Below are positions 1 through 8,559 of a DNA stretch of 64,000 nt, in pieces; position 1 is the first letter of the stretch; the number at the start of each line of letters is the position of its first letter. Made by a program: the position numbers and the translations under genes. The notes beneath the pieces are model-generated. The model searched no databases. It was not told the origin of the DNA and was given only the letters and a program-made list of their open reading frames with translations. Source of the stretch: DASRDU01 sp035560235 (GTDB taxonomy: Bacteria; Acidobacteriota; Blastocatellia; RBC074). The stretch covers positions 1 to 64,000 of the forward strand of contig DATMAG010000044.1 in assembly GCA_035560235.1 (NCBI GenBank), written 5' to 3'.

Positions 1-370
1 CCTCGATGTTCGCCAGCCGCATCGCCTCATTGACGCGGTTCGTGACCTGAGCCGCTTCGACGCCCTTGATGCGAGCCACGAAGGTCAGGTAATCAGCGAC
101 AGACATTTCAGGATAGAGCGGCGGCTGTTCGGGCAGGTAACCGATGCGTTTGCGGACTTCCATGGACTGCTCGAACACGTCGAAACCCGCAATCCGCGCC
201 GTCCCGCTCGTTGCGGGCAGGTAGCCGGTCAGAATGCGCATCGTCGTGGTCTTGCCCGCCCCGTTCGGGCCGAGGAAGCCGAGAATTTCGCCCCGGTTGA
301 CGGTAAACGAAATGTCATTGACGGCCTGCCCCTTGCCATAGCTCTTCGTCAGATGCTCAACTTCAATCAA
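1..370 (-). CDS. ABC transporter ATP-binding protein (N-terminal part, runs off the window)
   Basis: Reading leftward from a TTG codon gives an ABC ATPase N-terminus. It has an A-loop (SYGKGQAV), a Walker A motif GPNGAGKTTT and a Q-loop region GYLPEQPPLYPEMSV. The TTG start is chosen because GGAGG lies 7 nt upstream and no ATG is in frame near it. The gene continues beyond base 1, so the signature motif and Walker B are not visible. The GYLPEQ Q-loop and short N-terminus resemble CcmA/NatA/gliding-type ATPases that pair with a separate permease. The substrate cannot be told. It lies downstream of the hemolysin III gene on the same strand, 268 bp away. Confidence 0.85.
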   Translation of the reverse strand, partial: MIEVEHLTKSYGKGQAVNDISFTVNRGEILGFLGPNGAGKTTTMRILTGYLPATSGTARIAGFDVFEQSMEVRKRIGYLPEQPPLYPEMSVADYLTFVARIKGVEAAQVTNRVNEAMRLANIE

Positions 371-526
371 GCAACGTCCTCCGGGTAATCAGAAATTTCC
401 GAGTAATGACAGGTAGTGACGACAGTTTTCACTGCCAGGCTGTAAAAAGGTAAACGCGATTCTATTCAGGCCATCAGGAGGCGTCAAGTGAGGCTCAGGG
501 AATGAGCGAGCCGGGAAAGACAGGGA

Positions 527-624
527 GAACGCGGAACACGCGGAAAGAACGGAACGCAGGGAGCGTTTGCGAGAAAGACGGAGCTTTTCTGCGATTTCCG
601 TTCTTTCCGCGTTCACGTTTTTCC
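527..624. repeat. Long imperfect palindrome, 'ACGGAA' family, copy 1
   Basis: The arms are built from repeated ACGGAA/GCGGAA-like units. The core pair is 16 bp and perfect, 539-554 against 596-611. It lies between the hemolysin III stop and the ABC start. No gene is seen in 371-638. Related elements lie near 2690, 11811, 47944 and 58763. Confidence 0.7.
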
Positions 625-638
625 GAGAGCAGGCGCAC

Positions 639-1286
639 TTATGATCTGTCAGGCAGCACGTAAAAGAGGACAGCCAGGAAATGGCAGATGCTGCCGCCGA
701 GCACAAAGAGGTGCCAGATGGTGTGATGAAACCGCATCCGGTCGAGGCTGAAGAAGATGACTCCGATGGTGTAGAACGCGCCGCCGCCGAAGATCCAGGC
801 CACACAGGCGAAAGGCACCGCAGCCATCAGCGGTTTGATGGCGATGAGGGCCATCCAGCCCATCAGCAGATAGGCCAGCGTCAGCGCAATCTGAATGTTT
901 CGGGCCGAAAGCAGGCGGGCCAGAATCCCGGTCAGCGCGAGTCCCCAGACGATGCCGCACAGCACCGGCCCCCAGTTGTGACGCAGGTTGACGAGCGTAA
1001 ACGGCGTGTAGGTTCCGGCAATCAGCAGAAAGATGCAGCAATGATCCAGCGCCCGAAAGAGCGCCTTCAGACGCGGCGCCCGGATGCCGTGATAGAGCGT
1101 CGAGGCCACATACATCATCACCAGCGTCGTCCCGAACACGCTGCAGCCAAGAATGCGCCAGCCGCTGCCCGAGCGCAGCGCCGGTGGCAGCAGCAGCGCC
1201 AGTCCGACGAGGCTCAGCAGCAGACCGAAGCCGTGTGTGACGACATTGGCGAACTCTTCAGCCGGGGTTTGTTCTCTGAATTTCAT
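639..1286 (-). CDS. Hemolysin III / YqfA family membrane protein
   Basis: A seven-transmembrane protein of about 215 residues from the UPF0073 (Hly-III, PAQR-like) family. Diagnostic stretches are visible: TLYHGI, LDHCCIFLLIAGTYTPF and HTIWHLFVLGGSICHF, which carry the conserved His and Asp residues thought to bind metal in PAQR-type hydrolases. The ATG at 1286 (MKFREQTPAEEFANVVTHG) is preferred because family members begin with this E-x-x-N-x-x-TH segment and AGGA lies upstream. An in-frame ATG at 1340 would add 18 residues without family similarity. Some homologues were reported as haemolysins, but the physiological role in most bacteria is unknown. It appears to be transcribed alone or ahead of the ABC gene. 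Confidence 0.88.
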   Translation of the reverse strand: MKFREQTPAEEFANVVTHGFGLLLSLVGLALLLPPALRSGSGWRILGCSVFGTTLVMMYVASTLYHGIRAPRLKALFRALDHCCIFLLIAGTYTPFTLVNLRHNWGPVLCGIVWGLALTGILARLLSARNIQIALTLAYLLMGWMALIAIKPLMAAVPFACVAWIFGGGAFYTIGVIFFSLDRMRFHHTIWHLFVLGGSICHFLAVLFYVLPDRS

Positions 1287-1662
1287 CAGCTTCAATCCTG
1301 CACAGGGGGCTGAAGCGAAGCTGCCGGAACTTCGCGGCAATAAGGAAATCTTCGATCAGGGCTGCGTGCGGCAGAAATTAACACAACTCCGGTTGCAGAC
1401 AAAGTAATAGTTTCGTCAGTTCTCCCGAAGCATCCCTGAGCGCGCAGCTTGGGAGCGCGCCCGGAATGGGACGCTCGCGCCTCCAGGGGATAAAGAATGG
1501 TTATGAGGTGATTGAGTCACGGCGCTTCCCTGCTGGTTTCGGCTGCTTGACACCGCATGCCTGCCAGGCTAATTTTCGAAGTTCGGTCAGGCGGGAGAAT
1601 TTCTGCTGTCTGAAGCGCAATCATTCCCCATTCACAACCAGGTAACCTTTGAGGAGGAGTCA
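1287..1662. other. Intergenic region between hemolysin III and gap
   Basis: This divergent region contains the gap promoter and a GC-rich REP-like patch around 1440-1485 (GGGACGCTCGCGC). A similar patch occurs near 40650-40745. No gene is supported here. Confidence 0.6.
1547..1575 (+). promoter_or_regulatory. Sigma-70-type promoter of gap
   Basis: A perfect -35 hexamer TTGACA is followed after exactly 17 bp by TAATTT as the -10. Transcription would start near 1582, leaving a leader of about 80 nt before the gap start codon. This is the best textbook housekeeping promoter in the window. Confidence 0.7.
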
Positions 1663-2670
1663 ATGGCAATCAAGGTAGGTATCAACGGCTTCGGTCGCAT
1701 CGGGCGCAACATTCTGCGCACCGCGCTCGGAGACAAGGATTTCGATTTCGTCGCGGTCAACGACCTGACCGATACAAAAACGCTCGCGCATCTGCTCAGG
1801 TACGATTCAGTCCTCGGCAACCTCGAACAGGAAGTCACGGCAACTGAAAACACGATCAAAGTTGGCGGCGATGAATTCCGCGTCTTTTCAGAAAAAGATC
1901 CGGCGAAGATTCCGTGGGAAGAGGTTGGGGCTGAAATCGTGATCGAATCAACCGGCCTGTTTACGGACAAGAACAAGGCCGTCGCCCACCTGCGCGGCCC
2001 GGTCAAAAAAGTCATCATTACCGCGCCTGCCAAAAACGAGGACATCACTATTGTGATGGGCGTCAACGAGAACGCCTACAACCCGGCGGAGCATCACGTG
2101 GTTTCCAACGCTTCCTGCACGACCAACTGTCTCGCGCCAGTGGCGAAGGTGATTCACGAAAGGTTCGGCATCCGCAAGGCGCAGATGACGACGATTCACT
2201 CCTACACCAACGATCAGCAGCTGCTCGACCTGCCGCACAAGGATCTGCGGCGTGCCCGCGCGGCGGCCCTCTCGATGATTCCGACCTCGACCGGCGCAGC
2301 CAGGGCCGTCGCACTGGTGCTGCCGGAACTGAAGGGCAAATTCGACGGTATCGCCGTGCGCGTGCCGACGCCGAATGTCTCGCTGGTTGACGTGGTGATG
2401 GAGCTGGAAAAGGAAACCTCGACCGAAGAGGTCAACACTGCGCTCAAAAACGCCGCGAACGAGGAACTGAAAGGCATTCTGGCCTTCGAGACAGCGCCGC
2501 TGGTTTCGACCGACTTCCGGCGGAATCCGAACTCGTCCATCGTTGACGCCGATTACACCAAAGTCATCGGCGGCAATCTGGTCAAGATTCTCTCGTGGTA
2601 CGATAATGAGTGGGGCTATTCCTGCCGCGTGCGCGACCTCATCAAATTCATCGCCGCGAAGGGTCTGTAA
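1663..2670 (+). CDS. gap: Type I glyceraldehyde-3-phosphate dehydrogenase
   Basis: A glycolytic enzyme that oxidises glyceraldehyde-3-phosphate to 1,3-bisphosphoglycerate with NAD+ and phosphate. The 335-residue length is normal. The Rossmann motif is GINGFGRIGR (residues 7-15). The catalytic loop SNASCTTNC places the nucleophile at Cys152. LPHKDLRRARAAA and MIPTSTGAA are present, a pattern typical of NAD-preferring GapA. AVNDLTD after the second strand also fits NAD use. A strong GAGGAGG ribosome site lies 7 nt before the ATG and a consensus promoter lies upstream. No pgk or tpi follows, so this gene is not in a glycolytic operon here. Confidence 0.98.
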   Translation: MAIKVGINGFGRIGRNILRTALGDKDFDFVAVNDLTDTKTLAHLLRYDSVLGNLEQEVTATENTIKVGGDEFRVFSEKDPAKIPWEEVGAEIVIESTGLFTDKNKAVAHLRGPVKKVIITAPAKNEDITIVMGVNENAYNPAEHHVVSNASCTTNCLAPVAKVIHERFGIRKAQMTTIHSYTNDQQLLDLPHKDLRRARAAALSMIPTSTGAARAVALVLPELKGKFDGIAVRVPTPNVSLVDVVMELEKETSTEEVNTALKNAANEELKGILAFETAPLVSTDFRRNPNSSIVDADYTKVIGGNLVKILSWYDNEWGYSCRVRDLIKFIAAKGL

Positions 2671-2689
2671 TTACCGGAAAGGAACAGAG

Positions 2690-2790
2690 AGATGACGGAA
2701 CAAACGGAAAGAACGAAGCAGACGGAACAAGGCAGCGTGCGAAGTAATTTTCCTTCGTCTGTTCGGTTGCTTCTGTCTGTTCTGTCATCT
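2690..2790. repeat. Long imperfect palindrome, 'ACGGAA' family, copy 2
   Basis: The left arm begins AGATGACGGAACAAACGG and the right arm ends with a near reverse complement (TCTGTCATCT). It lies directly after the gap stop. It supplies the start codon and first 30 or so codons of the following reading frame, so that gene's 5' end appears repeat-derived. Confidence 0.7.
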
Positions 2791-3048
2791 GCTCTGCTGA
2801 TCGTTTCACTGCTGTCAGTTCCTGCCCTGGCACAGCGCAGCGGCGGGAAGAAAACGGGCCGGGCGAAATCAGCCGCGACGGGCAAATCACAAACTGCTTC
2901 ACGTCCCGCGCTGCCCGGCGCGCAGCAGTGCGAAGGCGCGCTCGAAGTCGTCCCGCGCGCGCAGATGACCTTCATCCGCAAACGCCGCCCGGCCAGCACG
3001 CCGCAGCCGTCGGCAAATCAGGAAAACAATCATCAGGGAGCGCGCTGA
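2692..3048 (+). CDS. Small putative secreted basic protein with repeat-derived N-terminus
   Basis: I do not recognise this gene. The frame encodes 118 residues: an odd hydrophilic start (MTEQTERTKQTEQ), a hydrophobic segment ending in VPALAQ that looks like a signal peptide and cleavage site, then a Lys/Arg/Ala-rich tail containing CEGALEVVPRAQMTFIRKRRP. The MTEQTER start is the translation of a palindromic repeat that also occurs elsewhere in the window. The true start may therefore be the GTG at 2737, or the repeat may have replaced the original 5' end. The stop lies 10 nt before the next gene, which takes its ribosome site (AGGGAGC) from inside this frame, suggesting translational coupling. 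Confidence 0.45.
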   Translation: MTEQTERTKQTEQGSVRSNFPSSVRLLLSVLSSALLIVSLLSVPALAQRSGGKKTGRAKSAATGKSQTASRPALPGAQQCEGALEVVPRAQMTFIRKRRPASTPQPSANQENNHQGAR

Positions 3049-3058
3049 CGCGAAGTTT

Positions 3059-4528
3059 ATGAAAGCTCCCGCCACACTGCTCGATCAGGTTCCGGCTTAC
3101 GAAAGCACGATTGCCAGTTCGTTCAGTCTCAGCCTGCTCGTTCCCGTTTACAACGAACGCCACCACGTCGAAGCCAGCCTGCGCCGCGCCCTCGCGCTTG
3201 AAGACGAAATGATCAGCCGCCTTGAACTGATCGTAGTGGACGATTGCAGCAAGGACGGAAGCTGGGAAATCCTGAAGCGTCTGGCCACTGAAGATTCGCG
3301 CATCCGGCTCTTTCGCCACGAACACAATCAGGGCAAAGGCGCTGCTGTGCGCACAGCCATTGCTCACGCGACCGGCGACATCAGCATCGTTCACGATGCC
3401 GACCTTGAATACAATCCGGCTGACATCCCTGCGCTGCTCGTGCCCTTTGCAAAGGAAGGCGCAGATGCCGTCTTCGGTTCGCGCTATCTGTCAGCGCCCT
3501 ATCGTCGCGCGCTGATGTACCGGCATACGATGATCAATCGTTTCCTGACCTGGTGCAGCAGCCTGCTCACCGACCTGCACCTGACCGACATGGAGACGTG
3601 TTACAAAGCCATCAATACGACGCTGCTCAAATCAATTCCGATTCGCAGCAACGATTTTCGCTTCGAGGTCGAAATCGTTTTCAAGCTGGCCAAGCGTCGC
3701 GCCCGCGTCTTTGAAGTGCCGATTCGTTACCTGCCGCGCACGCAAGAGGAAGGCAAGAAGATCAAGCCGAAGGATGGCGTGCTGGCGATGCTGGCAATGC
3801 TGCGGTACTGGCTGATTGATGACCTTTATCAGGAAGACGAATACGGTTCGCACATTCTGACCAATCTGGAGCGGGCGCGCCGCTTCAATCTCTGGATGGG
3901 CAGTGTGCTGCGCCCGTACATCGGCGACCGCGTGCTGGAAATCGGCGCAGGCATCGGCAATCTGACCAGCCAGTTCATCCCGCGCGAACTTTATGTTGCG
4001 TCGGACATCAATCCGAGTTACCTGCAATACCTGCGGTCGTATTCGTATGGCAAGCCGTACCTGCGCGTGCTGAAGATTGACGCGAGCGATCCGGCAGATT
4101 TCAGCGGACTGGAAGGACAGTTCGACACCGCGCTGATGATCAATGTGCTGGAGCACGTGCCGGACCCGCACTCGGCCCTGAAGTCACTGCATCAGTCGCT
4201 CGCGCCGGGCGGGCGCGCAGTCATTCTGGTGCCGCAGCATCCCTGGCTGTACGGGACTTTTGATGAAGTACTGGAACACCGCGAACGGTACACTGCCGCG
4301 CAGTTGCGTGAGGCGCTCACGGCTGCCGGTTTTCGCGTCGAACAGACCTTCGATTTCAACCGCTTCTCGGTGCCGGGCTGGTGGTGGAACGGCAGGCTGT
4401 TTCGCCGGAAACATTTTTCCAAAATTCAGTTGAAGCTGGTCGAAACCGCGATGCCCGTGCTGAAACGAATTGACCGGCTGTGGCCCTGGAGGGGGCTGAG
4501 CGTGATTGGTGTCGGAGTCAGAGAATAA
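3059..4528 (+). CDS. Bifunctional glycosyltransferase family 2 / class I SAM methyltransferase
   Basis: A 489-residue fusion. Residues about 22-245 are a GT2 (dolichol-phosphate mannosyltransferase-like) domain with LVPVYNE, VVDDCSKDGS and the metal-binding HDADLEYNP. GSRYLSAPYRR and NDFRFEVEIVFKLAKRR follow, as in polyprenyl-phosphate glycosyltransferases. Residues about 280-440 are a Rossmann methyltransferase with motif I VLEIGAGIGNLT, an acidic residue after strand 2 (VASDIN) and LEHVPDP. No transmembrane anchor is obvious, so it is probably cytoplasmic facing the membrane. Likely role: transfer of a sugar to a lipid or glycan carrier coupled to methylation of the product. The substrate is unknown. 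It appears coupled to the small upstream gene. Confidence 0.9.
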   Translation: MKAPATLLDQVPAYESTIASSFSLSLLVPVYNERHHVEASLRRALALEDEMISRLELIVVDDCSKDGSWEILKRLATEDSRIRLFRHEHNQGKGAAVRTAIAHATGDISIVHDADLEYNPADIPALLVPFAKEGADAVFGSRYLSAPYRRALMYRHTMINRFLTWCSSLLTDLHLTDMETCYKAINTTLLKSIPIRSNDFRFEVEIVFKLAKRRARVFEVPIRYLPRTQEEGKKIKPKDGVLAMLAMLRYWLIDDLYQEDEYGSHILTNLERARRFNLWMGSVLRPYIGDRVLEIGAGIGNLTSQFIPRELYVASDINPSYLQYLRSYSYGKPYLRVLKIDASDPADFSGLEGQFDTALMINVLEHVPDPHSALKSLHQSLAPGGRAVILVPQHPWLYGTFDEVLEHRERYTAAQLREALTAAGFRVEQTFDFNRFSVPGWWWNGRLFRRKHFSKIQLKLVETAMPVLKRIDRLWPWRGLSVIGVGVRE

Positions 4529-4599
4529 GCAGGCAAGTCTTCCCAAACTTTACGACAAGCTGACATCTTGTCGCACATCTCAAGCCGCGATTTCAGATT

Positions 4600-6060
4600 A
4601 TGCACAAAACCGAAAAGAATCTGCTCCGCTCCCTTTATCAGCAGGCTGAACGACCGGTGTCGCGGCGCGCGTGGCTGCGTGCTGCCGGACTAGGCTTTGG
4701 TTCGCTTGGTTTGTCGGCGCTGCTCGCTGATGAATTGAAAGCGTTCGCTGCGCCGCAAAGCAACCCGCTTGCGCCGCGCGCGCCGCACTTCGAGCCGAAA
4801 GCGAAGCGCGTCATCTTTCTCTTTATGCACGGCGGCCCGTCATCCATTGACACTTTCGATCCGAAGGAACGGCTCATCCGCGATCACGGCAAACCGCTGC
4901 CGATCAAACGCCCGCTCGCCTTTGCTGACGGCCCGGTCGGCCCGCTGATGAAACCTCTGTGGGATTTCAAACCCGGCGGCACGTGCGGCACGCCCGTCAG
5001 CGATCTGTTCCCGCACGTGCGCGAATGCGTTGACGAGATGTGCGTGATTCGTTCGATGGTCGGCGAAGGCGTGGATCACGGCGCGGCGCTGCTGCAAACC
5101 TTCACCGGCACTTCGACCTTCATTCGACCGAGCATGGGTTCGTGGGTTGTTTACGGCCTCGGCACTGAAAATCAGAATCTGCCCGGCTTCATCACGATCA
5201 AGCCCGCGCTTTCGCACGGTGGCGCGAAGAACTGGAGTTCGGCCTTTCTGCCCGGCGCTTATCAGGGCACAGCCATCGGCAATTCCGGCCTGAAAGTTGA
5301 TGACATCAAAAACGAGCCGATTGAATATCTGCTGAGCAAACTTCTCTCGCCCGACGAACAGCGTTACGAACTCGACCTGCTGCAAAACATCAACCGGCGG
5401 CACGAAGCATTGCGCCGCAACGACCCGCAGCTTGAAGCCCGCATTCAGGCTTTTGAACTCGCGTTCAAGATGCAGGCGCAGGCGCCCGAAGCCTTTCAGG
5501 TCGAAAAGGAATCTGAAGCGACGAAGAAACTTTACGGTCTGGACAATCCGCTTACGCAGGATTTCGGCTGGCAGTGCCTGCTCGCGCGACGCCTCGCTGA
5601 ACGCGGCGTGCGTTACATTCAATGCACGCACAGTTACAAATGGGATCAGCACAGCGAGCTTTACAACCTGCACACAAAGAACGCCCGCGAAGTTGACCAG
5701 CCGATTGCGGGCCTGCTCAAAGACCTGAAAGCGCGCGGTCTGCTCAAGGACACGCTGGTCATTTGGGCTGGTGAATTTGGCCGCACGCCCGTCTCAGAAG
5801 CCGGCGACGGGCGCGATCACAATCCGTATGGCTATTCAATCTGGATGGCTGGTGGTGGTGTAAAGGCCGGATTCATTTACGGCGCAACTGATGACATCGG
5901 CTACCACGCGGTCGAAGACCGCATGCACATTCACGATTTTCACGCGACCGTGCTGCACCTGCTCGGCCTCGATCCTGAACGGCTGACGTATCGTTACAGC
6001 GGGCGCGATTTCAGATTAACGGATGTGGCCGGAGTGGTGGCGAAGAAGATTATCGCCTGA
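4600..6060 (+). CDS. Tat-exported DUF1501 domain protein
   Basis: A 486-residue protein of the DUF1501 family, which has an alkaline-phosphatase/sulfatase-like fold. A twin-arginine signal is visible at residues 21-45 (SRRAWLRAAGLGFGSLGLSALLA). Typical family stretches follow: FLFMHGGPSSIDTFDPK, LFPHVRECVDEMCVIRSM, WAGEFGRTP and GRDHNPYGYSIWMAGGGVK. In Planctomycetes, Verrucomicrobia and Acidobacteria these proteins are usually encoded beside a DUF1549/DUF1553 cytochrome-like protein. No such partner is seen here, so this is a stand-alone copy. Enzymatic activity is not established for the family. No clear Shine-Dalgarno sequence precedes the ATG. Confidence 0.93.
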   Translation: MHKTEKNLLRSLYQQAERPVSRRAWLRAAGLGFGSLGLSALLADELKAFAAPQSNPLAPRAPHFEPKAKRVIFLFMHGGPSSIDTFDPKERLIRDHGKPLPIKRPLAFADGPVGPLMKPLWDFKPGGTCGTPVSDLFPHVRECVDEMCVIRSMVGEGVDHGAALLQTFTGTSTFIRPSMGSWVVYGLGTENQNLPGFITIKPALSHGGAKNWSSAFLPGAYQGTAIGNSGLKVDDIKNEPIEYLLSKLLSPDEQRYELDLLQNINRRHEALRRNDPQLEARIQAFELAFKMQAQAPEAFQVEKESEATKKLYGLDNPLTQDFGWQCLLARRLAERGVRYIQCTHSYKWDQHSELYNLHTKNAREVDQPIAGLLKDLKARGLLKDTLVIWAGEFGRTPVSEAGDGRDHNPYGYSIWMAGGGVKAGFIYGATDDIGYHAVEDRMHIHDFHATVLHLLGLDPERLTYRYSGRDFRLTDVAGVVAKKIIA

Positions 6061-6417
6061 AAGAAAACAATCCCCTGGTTTTTGGAGTGCGGCGAGAACT
6101 CGCGCACTCCACACTCGTCAGCATCCTTTCAAATCACGCTCTCAGACCTGCGCGCAACGGCCTTTTCTCATCACGTTCAGCAGACTCAGCCTCTCTCGTA
6201 ATCCCATTTTGTCGCCTCATTACACTGTCTGGTGTAGCTGAAACCCGGCTGGTTTCAACTCCTGAATTCTGCCGCAACCGCAAAGTTCCTCTCAGGCAAA
6301 GCTTTGCTTGCAAGGTGAGCCTGTGACCGGTTGTGGCGCGCAAAATGCTTTTGCCGAGCGTGGAAAGAGCGGTGCAGGTGAAGTTGAAACGGGAAAGGTT
6401 CAATGAAGGAGGAAACG
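6061..6417. other. Intergenic region with REP-like hairpin
   Basis: No gene is supported. A hairpin at 6083-6111 has perfect 9-bp outer arms (TGGAGTGCG/CGCACTCCA) and an inner CGAG/CTCG stem. The same GGAGTGCGGCG wording recurs near 63491. It lacks a T-tract, so it is a dispersed palindrome rather than an obvious terminator of the DUF1501 gene. Confidence 0.5.
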
Positions 6418-6783
6418 ATGAATTACCTGAAGCTTAAAAATTTTGCGTGGTCGCTGGTGCTGCTCAGCACGCTGATGCTTTCCGGAGGCCTGACCGGCGC
6501 GACGCTCGTGCAGGCGCAGGACTGGGGACGGGATCGGGATCGCTGGGACGACCGGCGCGACCGGGACCGCGATTATGATCGCTATGGCGGTTATTACGGC
6601 AGTCGGCGGGATGAGGAGAAGGGTTATCGCGACGGCTACGACAGAGGGCGCGAGGATGCCCGTGATCACCGGATTCCCAATCCGAACAACTCCAGCCACT
6701 ACCGGAAGGGCAACGACGCTTATCGCTATGGCTTCCGCAAAGGCTATCAGCGGGGCTATCGCAGCCGCTGGCTCTGGAATTAA
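6418..6783 (+). CDS. Small secreted Arg/Asp/Tyr-rich protein
   Basis: I do not recognise a named family. The ATG at 6418 is chosen because AAGGAGGAAACG precedes it perfectly; an upstream in-frame ATG at 6403 lies inside that ribosome site. The product is 121 residues with an N-terminal signal peptide cleaved near LVQAQD. A highly charged RD/RY-rich middle follows, then two related C-terminal stretches (GYRDGYDRGREDARDHR and YRYGFRKGYQRGYRSR). Such Gly-Tyr/Arg repeats are common in small exported acidobacterial proteins. The role is unknown. A strong terminator follows. Confidence 0.75.
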   Translation: MNYLKLKNFAWSLVLLSTLMLSGGLTGATLVQAQDWGRDRDRWDDRRDRDRDYDRYGGYYGSRRDEEKGYRDGYDRGREDARDHRIPNPNNSSHYRKGNDAYRYGFRKGYQRGYRSRWLWN

Positions 6784-6834
6784 CTGCGCTTCACCAGCAG
6801 GCGCTCAGGCTGCCGCAGTCATTGATGAAAAACA

Positions 6835-6869
6835 AACCAGCCGCCGATGCAGATCGGCGGCTGGTTTTT
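6835..6869 (+). terminator. Rho-independent terminator
   Basis: A 14-bp perfect stem (AACCAGCCGCCGAT) with a GCAG tetraloop is followed by a run of five Ts. It closes the small secreted protein gene. It lies tail-to-tail with the minus-strand hydrolase gene and could also reduce read-through into it. Confidence 0.9.
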
Positions 6870-6899
6870 GCGATGAAGGTTCTGTCCTCCGGCTGAGGC

Positions 6900-7952
6900 T
6901 TATTTCACCGGATTCGGCGGCTTCAGATACCCGGCCAGAAAGCGCCAGATTTCAGCCCGCGATTCCTTTGCGAGCTTTGTGTCTATCCGGTTGAAGGCGT
7001 GGCCGCCCGGCGCGTTCTGATAGATTTTGGACTCGAATTTTTTGCCTGCCGCCCTGAGCGCCGTCATCAGATGCTCGACTTCCAGCACGTTCACGTCCTC
7101 ATCGTTCGTGTTGGTGTGAATGAGCAGCGGCGTTTGCAGCTTGTCGGCATTCCACGCGGGCGAGCGGCGTTTGTATTCGTTCACGTTGTCTTCGGCTGAT
7201 TTGCCCAGGTGATAGGGTGCTGAATAAAGATCGCGGTAGCCCTGGCTCTTGTAACCCATCCGCGCCACAAGATCACTGACCGGAACACCGGCATAGGCAA
7301 CCTTGTAATCCTGCGGGTGATTGAAGATGTTCCAGAGCGTAATCATTCCGCCGTGACTCCAGCCGATGATGCCGACGCGCTCAGGATCAATTTCAGGATG
7401 GTTTTCAATCATCCACTGCTTGCCGGCATAGACGTCATCGTTTTCCAGCCCGCCGTAATCAATCAGCCGCCAGAATTCGCGCCCGTAACCAGTGCTGCCG
7501 CGATAATCAGGCGCAATCACCGCGTAGCCCTGCTCGACGAGTTCACGCACGATATGCGCGTTGCTCGTATTAAAGTCGCCATGCACGCCGCCGTGAACGA
7601 AGACGATCAGCGGAATTTTTCCTGAATGTTTTTTCGGAATGAACGTGTAGGCATTGACGATGACCGGATTGCCCGCGCCCTGTCCGGTCGGATTCGGAAT
7701 CACACGCGGCGGCGGGCCGGTATATTTCACCTTGTCAATCTCGGCCACATCACCGAGCTGCTGATAAAACATCAGGTCATCAATCTGTTTGTTGAGCCGC
7801 TGTTCCATAAAGCTCAGCCGCTCTTCAAGCGCGCGCAGGCGCTGCTGCGCCGGGTCTTCCTGCGTCCGGCCTTCAGACTGCTGCGCCAGGGCAGTGACAG
7901 CGCAAAATGAAACCAGCAGGAGCAGTAAAATAATGAGGCGTTGAGTGGGCAT
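6900..7952 (-). CDS. Secreted S9-type alpha/beta hydrolase (prolyl oligopeptidase-like domain)
   Basis: A 350-residue exported protein. It has a signal peptide ending ALAQ, a short coiled coil at about residues 35-65 (LRALEERLSFMEQRLNKQ), then an alpha/beta-hydrolase catalytic domain. The nucleophile elbow is GWSHGG, the acid is probably in NTNDEDVN and the His is in APGGHAFNR. HGGVHGDF forms the oxyanion-hole region. This matches the C-terminal catalytic domain of S9 peptidases (DAP/acylaminoacyl-peptidase type) without the beta-propeller, so it may act as an esterase or peptidase in the periplasm. GGAGG precedes the ATG. The substrate is unknown. Confidence 0.85.
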   Translation of the reverse strand: MPTQRLIILLLLLVSFCAVTALAQQSEGRTQEDPAQQRLRALEERLSFMEQRLNKQIDDLMFYQQLGDVAEIDKVKYTGPPPRVIPNPTGQGAGNPVIVNAYTFIPKKHSGKIPLIVFVHGGVHGDFNTSNAHIVRELVEQGYAVIAPDYRGSTGYGREFWRLIDYGGLENDDVYAGKQWMIENHPEIDPERVGIIGWSHGGMITLWNIFNHPQDYKVAYAGVPVSDLVARMGYKSQGYRDLYSAPYHLGKSAEDNVNEYKRRSPAWNADKLQTPLLIHTNTNDEDVNVLEVEHLMTALRAAGKKFESKIYQNAPGGHAFNRIDTKLAKESRAEIWRFLAGYLKPPNPVK

Positions 7953-8008
7953 GAGTAACTATTCCTCCGTTGCTGCCACAGCGGGCAGTGTGCAGTTGTC
8001 GTCGGGTA

Positions 8009-8533
8009 TTAGTCTTTGCTTTGCCAGACCAGTTTGATAGCGTTTGTTATTCTTCCTATGTCCTGGTCGCCATCATCCAGCTCATCATAGTCATAACCGT
8101 GTTGTGATAAAAACCATTCCCTGTACCATTCGAGTGTTTCAGAGATAGCTTGTCGCTGTTTGAGATCAAAGTGGGGAAGGTACTTCTTTTTGAACTTCTC
8201 GGTTTGAGATGGAGGAACAATGTAATGTCGTATCCAGGATTCATCGTTCCAGTCTTTTTCAGGATCAGTGGAAAGTCGTCTGAGTGCGGCACTCATCACG
8301 CCCGGCGTGAAATAATGAAACGCCAGTGGGTGAATGGCGACAAAATCGGCTGGATCAAAGCCTCTCGTCTCAATCGCCGTTTCAAAATCCTGCCACGTAT
8401 GATGCCGATACCAGTCAAAATCCTGCTCGTGTTTTTCACAGCATCCAATGACTGGAATCGAGGCGAGATCCGGTCGCGGCGTATCAGCAAAGGCAACAAA
8501 TAGCTTTTGCCTGAGTTCTATCCAGTTACTCAT
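8009..8533 (-). CDS. Hypothetical protein, possibly DUF6714-like
   Basis: A 174-residue soluble protein rich in aromatic and acidic residues (WQDFETAIETRGFDPADFVAI, HPLAFHYFTPGVMSAALRRL). The FHYFTPGVMSAAL segment and the C-terminal WYREWFLSQ helix resemble DUF6714-type proteins of unknown role, but only weakly. There is no signal peptide or transmembrane segment. It starts 26 nt after the stop of the DMT transporter gene and may be co-transcribed with it. The region is slightly more AT-rich than its neighbours, which may reflect acquisition. Function unknown. Confidence 0.7.
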   Translation of the reverse strand: MSNWIELRQKLFVAFADTPRPDLASIPVIGCCEKHEQDFDWYRHHTWQDFETAIETRGFDPADFVAIHPLAFHYFTPGVMSAALRRLSTDPEKDWNDESWIRHYIVPPSQTEKFKKKYLPHFDLKQRQAISETLEWYREWFLSQHGYDYDELDDGDQDIGRITNAIKLVWQSKD

Positions 8534-8559
8534 CTGCTTATCTCAACAGTGCCAGCAGG

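Noticed and set aside
4840..5673. 277-codon open frame on the minus strand inside the DUF1501 gene
   Set aside because: It is opposite a confidently identified gene, shows no protein motifs and arises from GC-rich codon bias on the other strand.
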